From NCBI GenBank assembly GCA_002243285.1, contig CP022585.1, forward strand, positions 1,086,001 to 1,150,000: 64,000 nucleotides of DNA. The letters run 5' to 3'. This stretch comes from Candidatus Fluviicola riflensis (GTDB taxonomy: Bacteria > Bacteroidota > Bacteroidia > Flavobacteriales_D > Crocinitomicaceae). The notes under the pieces are model-generated. The model was not told the DNA's origin. It worked only from the letters and a program-made list of their open reading frames with translations, and did not search any database. The position numbers and the translations under genes were made by a program. Shown in pieces: positions 53,701 to 60,221 of the stretch. Each line of letters opens with the position of its first letter. Within the stretch, counting starts at the first letter, position 1.

Positions 53701-55995
53701 AGCGGTGGTTGTACATCTGCAACTTCAGCCGGAACAACAGTTACTGTCACCGCTTTACCGGCAACACCTACGATTTCAGCAGGTGGTCCGTTGAGTTTCT
53801 GTACAGGAGGAAGTGTCGTTTTGACTTCTTCATCAGCAAGCGGAAATCTTTGGTCGACAGGTGAAACAACACAATCGATTACTGTTTCTACATCCGGAAC
53901 ATACACGGTTGCTGTTACGAGTGGTGGTTGTACTTCTGCAAATTCAGCCGGAACGACAGTTACTGTCACCGCTTTACCGGCAACGCCTACAATTTCAGCA
54001 GGTGGTCCGTTGAGTTTCTGCGCAGGCGGAAGTGTCGTTTTGACTTCGTCCTCGGCCAGCGGAAATCTTTGGTCTACAGGTGAAACAACACAATCGATTA
54101 CGGTTTCAACATCCGGAACATATACTGTTGCTGTTACGAGTGGGGGTTGTACTTCTGCAAATTCAGCGGGAACAACAGTTACTGTCACCGCTTTACCGGC
54201 AACACCTACAATCTCGGCAGGCGGTCCGTTGAGTTTTTGTACAGGAGGAAGTGTTGTTTTGACTTCTTCATCAGCGAGTGGAAATTTATGGTCTACAGGT
54301 GAAACAACACAATCGATCACGGTTTCTACATCCGGAACATACACTGTTTCTGTTACGAGTGGTGGTTGTACTTCGGCTACTTCAACGGGAACAACAGTTA
54401 CTGTCACCGCTTTACCGGCAACACCTACGATTTCAGCGGGTGGCCCGTTGAGTTTCTGTGCAGGCGGAAGTGTTACACTGACTTCATCATCAGCTAGCGG
54501 AAATCTTTGGTCGACAGGTGAAACAACACAATCGATCACGGTTTCAACATCCGGAACATACACTGTTGCTGTTACTAGTGGGGGTTGTACTTCGGCTACA
54601 TCAGCGGGAACAACAGTTACTGTCACCGCTTTACCGGCAACGCCTACAATCTCGGCAGGCGGTCCGTTGAGTTTCTGTACAGGCGGAAGTGTCGTTTTAA
54701 CTTCGTCATCGGCAAGCGGAAACTTGTGGTCGACAGGCGCAACAACGCAATCGATCACGGTTTCTACATCCGGAACCTACACGGTTGCTGTTACGAGTGG
54801 TGGTTGTACTTCTGCAAATTCAGCCGGAACGACAGTTACAGTCACCGCTTTACCGGCAACACCAACAATTTCAGAGGGTGGCCCGTTGAGTTTCTGTACA
54901 GGCGGAAGTGTTACACTGACTTCTTCATCAGCTAGTGGAAACTTGTGGTCGACAGGTGCAACAACGCAATCGATCACCGTTTCAACATCAGGAACATACA
55001 CGGTTTCCGTTACTAGCGGCGGTTGTACTTCTGCAACTTCAGCCGGAACAACAGTTACTGTAACTCCATTACCTGCAACACCTACTATTTCAGCAGGCGG
55101 TCCAACTACTTTCTGCGCTGGTGGAAGTGTGGTTTTAACCTCTTCATCCGCATCCGGAAATCTATGGTCGACAGGCGCAACAACACAATCGATTACTGTT
55201 TCAACATCAGGAACATTTACAGTGATAGTTGATAATGGCACCTGTACTTCGGCTCTGTCTTCACCAACAACAGTTACGGTCAATCCGATTCCGTCTGCAC
55301 CAACAGTTACAGCCAGTAGTCCTACAATATTCTGTGCGGGCGATGAGGTGACATTGACTTCATCATCGGCCAGCGGGAACTTGTGGTCAACCGGAGAAAC
55401 AACGCAATCGATCACTGTTTCTGCGTCTGGAACTTACACTGTAATAGAAGATAATGGAACCTGTGTTTCAGCTTCATCAGCCGGAACAGTGGTTACAGTA
55501 AATCCATTGCCGACCGTTGCCTTCGGACCATTGGCTGATATGTGTGATTACAATCCTATGCTTACATTAACACAGGGAAGTCCTGCAGGTGGTACGTATA
55601 GCGGAACCGGTGTGACCAGCGGACAATTCGATCCTTCGGTACCCGGACTGGGAACAACTACATTAATCTATACATTTATTGACGGAAACGGTTGTATGGG
55701 AAGTGCCACTTCGGATATTCTGATCGATGATTGTTTGAGCATCTCTGAAACAGAAGCTTCCATTATTCAACTGTTCCCGAATCCTTCAACGGGAGTGTTT
55801 ACAGTTGATGCCGGAAGTGCCATCATCGAACACATTGTAATTTACGACAATGCCGGAAGATTGGTAGAAGATTTGGGAAATATGCAGGTTTCAATCCTCA
55901 CAATTGATCTGTCGAAACACAGCCGGGGAATGTATACATTATCCGTGAAAACAAATCACGGAACAGACAGATTACCGTTTGTATTGGATAAATAA
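47767..55995 (+). CDS. Giant T9SS surface protein 2: M43 metalloprotease, adhesin and PKD domains, 20 Ig-like repeats
   Basis: 2742 residues from the ATG at 47767 (an upstream ATG at 47719 would bury the signal peptide). Signal peptide 1-27; M43 pregnancy-associated plasma protein A/cytophagalysin-like protease (about 70-360) with HEIGHWLGLRH (H263, E264, H267, H273) and Met-turn at M321 (YMDYTDDLCMN); a Cys-containing linker; a cleaved-adhesin-like module (about 475-660); a choice-of-anchor/ASPM-like Ig domain (about 660-770); PKD; a second cleaved-adhesin; PKD; twenty 73-residue Ig-like repeats (1123-2582); a pre-CTD module; and a type A sorting domain at the end. It should be a secreted or surface protease. 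Everything from the first PKD onward resembles giant gene 1. Confidence 0.94.
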   Translation: MEKNTVKRLWLCLLTGFIFCFNYSSSAQTVRCYTDEQHAARMLANPELESKEDFEQWVNEAIADMDQNKIIGGVYQIPVVFHIIHSGEAVGSGSNISQAAVQSQIDVLNEDFRRIFGTNGWNTHPDGADTQIEFCLAQRRPNGTAFTAGQPGVNRILYSTIGATAPPFGTGYVDGTIKTWTYNGGVATANRGWDPNKYMNIWICQLSGGILGYAQFPESPIGGMGCGATAVATDGVVFTTGSIGKSSVTGFGGPYNEGRTATHEIGHWLGLRHIWGDGGCTVDDYCNDTPEAATANYGCPGGTNSCTAAPDAGLDMIENYMDYTDDLCMNIFTNDQKQRMRAVLEASPLRRSLINSDACTPPNPSDAAVTDVFNPRGDHCQGSIIPSVQLRNRGSNNLTSATISYRIDNGAPTTFAWTGSITPGNSATVALPAFTAATLGVHTFKAYSTVPNGVADPYAVDDTSSISFMVSSGIMPNYTQDFESSTFPPDLRWLVENVNGDCFQWSPASGISSAGVFINNIAQLPFYGDGSTTNENLYTPIFILPCNASAASLQFQVAHRRRLAGNNDRLIVEISQDCGVTWTATTYDKQGSVLATNATLNANEYYPTIAADWRTETINLLPYVTTTSKNIRFRFRGISNNGNNIFIDNINYTATTPGEINLVQGATDVIDGGLYDFGTAVAGIAQTVTFTVQNTGTTNLVLTPPITVTGATFALGTTFGITTVPAGGSTTFTLTFTPSGAGPFTGTVSFGTNDCDEGTYNFVLNGTGTTIPPVADFSAAPTTVCAGSPVTFTNLSTFAASYAWNFGASATPPTSTATNPSVVFNTPGTYPVTLTATNAFGSDVETKTGYIVVLNSTGTVLPITEGFTVATFPPAGWSIVNNNASPTTWVRTTAAGFAPTAGNSMMFDNFTYNDGDDDEVRMTAASFSGLASAQLLFDVAYAPYDAANFDGLQVLVSTDCGVTYTSVYSKSNTVLATAAATTAIFTPTAAQWRTETVNLSAYVGQSSVIVAFRNLSGYGNRLFVDNINLTGVVAATPPTASFTGTPTTVCSGQSVTYTNTSTDSPTSYSWSFPGGTPATSTATNPTVTYNTAGTYNVVLTATNANGSDVETQTNYITVNATPATPTISAGGPTTFCAGESVVLTSSSASGNLWSTGETTQSITISTSGTYTVAVTSGGCTSANSAGTTVTVTALPATPTISAGGPLSFCTGGSVVLTSSSASGNLWSTGETTQSITVSTSGTYTVAVTSGGCTSATSAGTTVTVTALPATPTISAGGPLSFCTGGSVTLTSSSASGNLWSTGETTQSITVSTSGTYTVAVTSGGCTSATSAGTTVTVTALPATPTISAGGPLSFCAGGSVTLTSSSASGNIWSTGETTQSITVSTSGTYTVAVTSGGCTSATSAGTTVTVTALPATPTISAGGPLSFCAGGSVVLTSSSASGNLWSTGATTQSITVSTSGTYTVSVTSGGCTSANSAGTTVTVTALPATPTISAGGPTTFCAGGSVVLTSSSASGNLWSTGATTQSITVSTSGTYTVAVTSGGCTSATSAGTTVTVTALPATPTISAGGPLSFCTGGSVTLTSSSASGNLWSTGETTQSITVSTSGTYTVAVTSGGCTSATSAGTTVTVTALPATPTISAGGPLSFCTGGSVVLTSSSASGNLWSTGETTQSITVSTSGTYTVAVTSGGCTSATSAGTTVTVTALPATPTISAGGPLSFCTGGSVTLTSSSASGNLWSTGATTQSITVSTSGTYTVAVTSGGCTSATSAGTTVTVTALPTTPTISASGPLSFCTGGSVTLTSSSASGNLWSTGATTQSITVSTSGTYTVAVTSGGCTSATSAGTTVTVTALPATPTISAGGPLSFCAGGSVTLTSSSASGNLWSTGETTQSITVSTSGTYTVSVTSGGCTSATSAGTTVTVTALPTTPTISASGPLSFCTGGSVTLTSSSASGNLWSTGATTQSITVSTSGTYTVAVTSGGCTSATSAGTTVTVTALPATPTISAGGPLSFCTGGSVVLTSSSASGNLWSTGETTQSITVSTSGTYTVAVTSGGCTSANSAGTTVTVTALPATPTISAGGPLSFCAGGSVVLTSSSASGNLWSTGETTQSITVSTSGTYTVAVTSGGCTSANSAGTTVTVTALPATPTISAGGPLSFCTGGSVVLTSSSASGNLWSTGETTQSITVSTSGTYTVSVTSGGCTSATSTGTTVTVTALPATPTISAGGPLSFCAGGSVTLTSSSASGNLWSTGETTQSITVSTSGTYTVAVTSGGCTSATSAGTTVTVTALPATPTISAGGPLSFCTGGSVVLTSSSASGNLWSTGATTQSITVSTSGTYTVAVTSGGCTSANSAGTTVTVTALPATPTISEGGPLSFCTGGSVTLTSSSASGNLWSTGATTQSITVSTSGTYTVSVTSGGCTSATSAGTTVTVTPLPATPTISAGGPTTFCAGGSVVLTSSSASGNLWSTGATTQSITVSTSGTFTVIVDNGTCTSALSSPTTVTVNPIPSAPTVTASSPTIFCAGDEVTLTSSSASGNLWSTGETTQSITVSASGTYTVIEDNGTCVSASSAGTVVTVNPLPTVAFGPLADMCDYNPMLTLTQGSPAGGTYSGTGVTSGQFDPSVPGLGTTTLIYTFIDGNGCMGSATSDILIDDCLSISETEASIIQLFPNPSTGVFTVDAGSAIIEHIVIYDNAGRLVEDLGNMQVSILTIDLSKHSRGMYTLSVKTNHGTDRLPFVLDK
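51133..55512 (+). repeat. Tandem array of twenty 219-bp Ig-like repeat units
   Basis: Twenty consecutive units of exactly 219 bp. Units 1-18 are highly similar and alternate small variants (PLSFC/PTTFC, TGG/AGG, GETTQ/GATTQ, TSATS/TSANS). Units 19 (from 55075) and 20 (from 55294) are diverged and form the transition to the tail. Unit 10 and unit 12 share the rare TTPTISASGP variant. Confidence 0.96.
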
Positions 55996-56014
55996 TAATT
56001 GAATAAACAGATTA

Positions 56015-56050
56015 AAAAATCCCCGCTTTCAGAAGAAGGCGGGGATTTTT
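56015..56050 (+). terminator. Terminator after giant gene 2 (bidirectional)
   Basis: Perfect 12-bp stem AAAAATCCCCGC / GCGGGGATTTTT with a 12-base loop, 20 bp past the stop codon. A and T tracts on both sides allow it to serve the convergent ACMSD gene as well. Confidence 0.9.
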
Positions 56051-56081
56051 GAGTTTATAAAGCTTCTAATTTCTTGAGTCC

Positions 56082-57089
56082 CTATGCAAATCTGTCGGCT
56101 TCAATATTCAGCCATTCCAATGTCGCATTGGCGAAAATATCCTCTTTTACCGATTGCGGAAGATTGCTGTCTTCGATGAATTTCCCAATTTCCAGATCAC
56201 CTAACGGAAACGGATAATCAGAACCGAGACACACACGTTTGCTACCCTGCATTTTCAACACATATTCCAGCATATCGATATCGTGGGTGATGGAGTCGAT
56301 CCAGAATTTGCCCAAATATTCGCGCGGATTTCGCTTGTTGTCGATGGCTACCAGATCCGGGCGGCAATTGAAACCGTGTTCGATTCGACCTAAGGTGGGT
56401 AGGAAAGAGCCTCCTGCGTGTGAAAAACATACTCTGAGGTTCGGTAAGCGTTCCAACACGCCGCCAAAAATCATTGAACAGGCAGCACGTGAAGTTTCTG
56501 CCGGCATTCCGACCAACCATGGTAACCAGTATTTTTTCATGTCGTTTTCACCCATCATTTCCCATGGATGAACCATAACGGCCATTCCCAAATCGGCGCA
56601 GGTTTCAAAAACAGGAAAAAGATCTTCGTCGTTGAGGTTTTTACCATTGATGTTGGAACCAATCTGAATACCGAGGTGTCCGCTGTTTTTTGCGCGTTCC
56701 AATTCTTTGACCGCCAGCTTGGGATCCTGCATCGGAAGTGTTGCCAATCCGAGGTAATTTTTAGGATATCGGGCTGCCAAATCAGCAATGTGATCATTGA
56801 GAAATTGCGCTACTTTTAATCCGTGATCGGCTTTAGCCCAATAGGCAAACAATACCGGAATTGTACAAACTACCTGAACCTGCGTGTTGAATTGCTCATA
56901 CTCTTTGATGCGCATTTCTTCTCCCCAGCAATTCTCTTCGATCCGACGGAAAAACTGACCGCCCTGCATCATGTCAGCTGTTCCATTATCGTTGTGCTCG
57001 AGGTGAATGAAATTACCGTATCCGAATTCAGTTGCCCATTTGGGAAGATTTTTCGGAATGATATGGGTGTGCATGTCAATTTTTAGCAT
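56082..57089 (-). CDS. 2-amino-3-carboxymuconate-6-semialdehyde decarboxylase (ACMSD)-like amidohydrolase
   Basis: 335 residues, matching the ACMSD family along its length as I know it: metal site MHTHIIPK at the start, a HPWEMM stretch with the zinc-ligand His, KYWLPWLVGMPAET, CFSHAGGSFLPTLGR and the final SDYPFPLGDLE. ACMSD removes CO2 from the ring-cleavage product of 3-hydroxyanthranilate, sending tryptophan breakdown away from quinolinate and NAD. No other kynurenine-pathway gene is in the window, so it is alone here. Its ends are convergent with giant gene 2. Confidence 0.9.
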   Translation of the reverse strand: MLKIDMHTHIIPKNLPKWATEFGYGNFIHLEHNDNGTADMMQGGQFFRRIEENCWGEEMRIKEYEQFNTQVQVVCTIPVLFAYWAKADHGLKVAQFLNDHIADLAARYPKNYLGLATLPMQDPKLAVKELERAKNSGHLGIQIGSNINGKNLNDEDLFPVFETCADLGMAVMVHPWEMMGENDMKKYWLPWLVGMPAETSRAACSMIFGGVLERLPNLRVCFSHAGGSFLPTLGRIEHGFNCRPDLVAIDNKRNPREYLGKFWIDSITHDIDMLEYVLKMQGSKRVCLGSDYPFPLGDLEIGKFIEDSNLPQSVKEDIFANATLEWLNIEADRFA

Positions 57090-57222
57090 TGTTCGAAATT
57101 TTGCAGTCTGCGAAGGTACGTTTTCGGAATAAATGCAGGGTTAGTTTGTGAAATTATTCACAGAATTACTACACCTTTCATAAGTTGGTAAAAAGGGGCA
57201 CCACAAATTCCTGTAAAAATGA

Positions 57223-57364
57223 TTCCCACGAATGCACGAATTTTCACTCGGCTAACGCACTCGTTTACATTTGTATAAGTCTATTTGTTATTAACCGAAT
57301 GCTAACAGCTCCAGCATGCCCGTTAAGCACGCATCAGCCTTAGGCTAACGTGCATTCGTGGGAA
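57223..57364. repeat. Dispersed palindromic element, family A copy 2
   Basis: TTCCCACGAATGCACGAATT at the left and ACGTGCATTCGTGGGAA at the right pair over most of their length. Inner boxes are CGGCTAACGCACTCG and TTAGGCTAACG. Lies in the 295-bp gap between ACMSD and the TonB-family gene; the rest of that gap holds nothing I recognise. Confidence 0.8.
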
Positions 57365-57384
57365 ATAAAACACGCCTTGCTTTC

Positions 57385-59889
57385 TTAATTCGTACGTTGC
57401 TTTACATCTTCAATACCTGTATTCCGACGACGTGCCTGCGCTACGGTATTTTTCCCGAAACGTTGCACAAATGAAAATGTAATTACACGTGAATCCCAGG
57501 TTCTGCTGGTTCTGAAATCCTGATTTTGGTAGGTTACAAGTACGGCTATCCGGTTGGTGTAGAATATATCGCTTACAGAAAACTTAAAAGTGGTCAACCT
57601 GTTTTTCAATACTTTCTGTGCGCCAACAGTGATTTGTGCCAAATCCTTGATGATAAATTGTCCCCATGCTTGCTGGCCCTGGTAGTAAGCGTTCAGCTCA
57701 GCCGACCATCCATTGGAACCGAAAGCAAAACTATTGGTCATATTCAAATCCCACGACACATTTTGGTTGACCAATTCGCCACCCAGTAGCATACTTTCGT
57801 ATTTATTCCAGTAAGCATTCACCGTCAGATTTGAATTCAGCCACTTTTTCAGGCTGAAAGGAACATTTACAGACACATAAACCTGCTGGTAATCCTGCAT
57901 GTTGGCCGGTGTCTGGTAAGAAACCTTGGTCGAATCGTTTTGCACAAAAATATCAGTGATGGATTCTTTACTGTTCGTATAGCCGACAGAGCCGATATAC
58001 TTACCCATAAACGTATGCGATATGTCAAACGAATGCGTAATTACCGGTTTCAACTTCGGATCACCGACAACATAGGTGTACGGATCGGCGAAGAACGTCA
58101 GCGGATTCAACTGACTGTAATTTGGCCGGTCAATGCGTTTACTGTATGCGAGCGAAAGCGTATACTTCTCAGAAGCATTGTAATTAAAGAATGCACTAGG
58201 AAAAAAATAGAGGTAATTGCGTTCAAACAGTTCGCCGGATGTTACCTGGTCACCTTCGGTTCGGGTTTGTTCGGCACGTAATCCTAACTGAAAACTAATC
58301 TTTTTGTATTCTTTGGAGTAATTTATATACCCGGCATTGATGTTTTCAGCGTAGATGAAATGATTTGATCGGGTAGAGTCGTAGGCTTCGATGCCATTAA
58401 TGATCGTATACAGGAGAATATCGTTGTCTGTTTTCACGAAACTGCTTTTCAATCCGACTTCGAGCGCGGCACTTTTCTTCAACGGATGCACATAATCGGC
58501 TTTGAAGGAAAGCACGGTGATGAGTCCTGATTGCGTGGTGCGCAACGCGTTGGTATACGTCGGATTTTTGATCGAATCGTAGTAGTTGGATAAGAATGTT
58601 TGGAGGCTCCGTGACTGCAGTTGGCCGTAATCCAAATCTACCGTTATTTCCTTCCCCGTCGAGTCGAACGTGTGCTTCATGTTGATGTTCCCGAACCCGT
58701 TAAACCGGTTTTCATCGAGCGTATTGTTGGTTTCCGATGTGTAGCGCAATTGGTTGGAAGCATCGGTGATTTCTGCACGGGTAAAGCCATCACGGTTGGT
58801 TTGGGACCAATTTCCGGCAAAGACCGCACCGATAATGGTTTTTTCAGAAGCATATAAATCCAAACCGATTTTCGTGTTGTGTGCCTGAATGGGCTGTTTA
58901 ATCAACGAGTTTTGATCAAAGATCGATGAAACGGCATGTGTACTGTCAAAGAATTTGCGATTGATATAAAAGCGTGTAAAACCATCCGGTTTAGCGAACG
59001 AATACGAAGCAAATACGTTCACTTTCTTTTTTCTGAAATTGAGATTGGTAGCAGCCGTTGGTTTGAAATAAACGCCCTGTCCGGCACTTAATGAAACACT
59101 TCCGTTGAATCCCTGGCGCTGGTCTTTTTTAAACTTGATGTTGATAATCCCTGCATTTCCTTCAGCATCGTATTTCGCTGATGGGTGCGTGATGATCTCA
59201 ATCTTGTCGACATTTGCCGAGGGAATCGTTTTCAGGTAATTGATGAGGTCTTCTCCGCCAAGTGGTGAAGGTTTACCATCAAACATAATACGAACTCCTT
59301 GTTTTCCGCGCAGCACAATTGCGTTTCCATTACTGATGGTGATTCCGGGAGCACGTGTCAATACGTCGAGAACGGAACTTCCCATCGAAACAATGCTATT
59401 GTCTACATTCAGCACAATTTTGTCGAGGTAACGTTCAATGAACGGTTTTTTATAGACAACAGTAGCTTCCTCCAACGCCGTTTCTTCTACCAGCGAAATC
59501 AACGGAAATGTAATGGTTGATTGGTCAACTGAAATAGCGAAAGTGTCAGAAATATAGGTGGTATAACCGAATGCCATTGCTGTGAAGAAATAATTTCCGG
59601 GCTGTAAACCTTCAAACAGCGTCACTCCGGTACTGTCTGCAATTTCCAGTTTAACCAATGAAGAATCAACCTGATTAAATAAACTCACGGAAACATCGGG
59701 CAGAACCTGATTTTGTGTATTGATAAATTGCATCGACAGGGCAGTTCCCGGTTCCTGCGCGTACGTCTGAATGCTGGAAAAGAAGATAATCAGCAACCAA
59801 AAATAACCTCTTGCCGGTGAGGGGTAACAGGATGTTTTTATGTGCAACCCGGTAACGAAAAACGGAAACAAAGCAAGTAAACGATTCAT
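57385..59889 (-). CDS. TonB-family outer-membrane beta-barrel protein
   Basis: 834 residues. Signal peptide region (export helix about 30-45, ending IQTYAQ) after an odd 28-residue leader; a TTG at 59847 would give a shorter, more usual signal peptide. An N-terminal carboxypeptidase-like domain (about 50-130) and plug (about 140-250; VLDVLTRAPGITISNGNAIVL, GKPSPLGGEDLINYLKTIPS and DAEGNAGIINIKF) precede an outer-membrane barrel of the OMP_b-brl_3 type. The ligand is unknown; there is no SusD partner. Flanked on both sides by family A repeats. Confidence 0.88.
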   Translation of the reverse strand: MNRLLALFPFFVTGLHIKTSCYPSPARGYFWLLIIFFSSIQTYAQEPGTALSMQFINTQNQVLPDVSVSLFNQVDSSLVKLEIADSTGVTLFEGLQPGNYFFTAMAFGYTTYISDTFAISVDQSTITFPLISLVEETALEEATVVYKKPFIERYLDKIVLNVDNSIVSMGSSVLDVLTRAPGITISNGNAIVLRGKQGVRIMFDGKPSPLGGEDLINYLKTIPSANVDKIEIITHPSAKYDAEGNAGIINIKFKKDQRQGFNGSVSLSAGQGVYFKPTAATNLNFRKKKVNVFASYSFAKPDGFTRFYINRKFFDSTHAVSSIFDQNSLIKQPIQAHNTKIGLDLYASEKTIIGAVFAGNWSQTNRDGFTRAEITDASNQLRYTSETNNTLDENRFNGFGNINMKHTFDSTGKEITVDLDYGQLQSRSLQTFLSNYYDSIKNPTYTNALRTTQSGLITVLSFKADYVHPLKKSAALEVGLKSSFVKTDNDILLYTIINGIEAYDSTRSNHFIYAENINAGYINYSKEYKKISFQLGLRAEQTRTEGDQVTSGELFERNYLYFFPSAFFNYNASEKYTLSLAYSKRIDRPNYSQLNPLTFFADPYTYVVGDPKLKPVITHSFDISHTFMGKYIGSVGYTNSKESITDIFVQNDSTKVSYQTPANMQDYQQVYVSVNVPFSLKKWLNSNLTVNAYWNKYESMLLGGELVNQNVSWDLNMTNSFAFGSNGWSAELNAYYQGQQAWGQFIIKDLAQITVGAQKVLKNRLTTFKFSVSDIFYTNRIAVLVTYQNQDFRTSRTWDSRVITFSFVQRFGKNTVAQARRRNTGIEDVKQRTN

Positions 59890-60221
59890 GGATCAAAGCT
59901 ACCGGTATTACCAAAAATCAATTTGTCAAAAACTGCTTTTAAGCCAAATCATCTCACGGATTCTTGTAAAATAATTCCCACGAATGCACGAATTTTTTGC
60001 GCGTCTAACGGACGCGCTATATAATTACATTCCATAACTAGTGCACAAGCGAGTCCGTTAGGCGAGCCTAATTCGTGCATTCGTGGGAAGAAAAGCATAG
60101 TTTTTTGATGAAACACGCGTTAGCGCAGTAATGTCTCTGTTAGCCGAGACAAACAATCTTGTTAAGATCAGTGGAAGGGAAAAACCGTCAGCAAGACAAG
60201 TTGGCCTGCCGACGGTGTATT
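59890..60221. repeat. Gene-free 332 bp with family A copy 3 (59975-60089) and a terminator
   Basis: TTCCCACGAATGCACGAATT at 59975 pairs with TAATTCGTGCATTCGTGGGAA ending at 60089. Inner boxes CGTCTAACGGACGCG and GAGTCCGTTAGGCGAG pair as well. The 15 bp just left of the palindrome are also shared with copy 2. The right end of the gap is the terminator at 60184-60216. Confidence 0.8.
60184..60216 (-). terminator. Terminator of the two-gene secreted-protein operon
   Basis: Stem ACCGTCAGC / GCCGACGGT (one mismatch) with a 15-base loop, followed on the minus strand by TTTTTCCC. It starts 5 bp after the stop codon at 60222. Confidence 0.75.

Noticed and set aside
51711..54758. Antisense open frame of 1015 codons through the large repeat array, and similar ones at 44561-45946
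   Set aside because: The frame stays open only because the 219-bp unit lacks antisense stops in that phase; the translation (VVAPVDHKFPLADDEVKTTL type repeats) merely mirrors the sense repeats and has no start context or family match.
44451..55512. Possible CRISPR-like direct repeat array
   Set aside because: Units are 219 bp, contiguous without spacers, in frame inside large genes, and have protein-level conservation.
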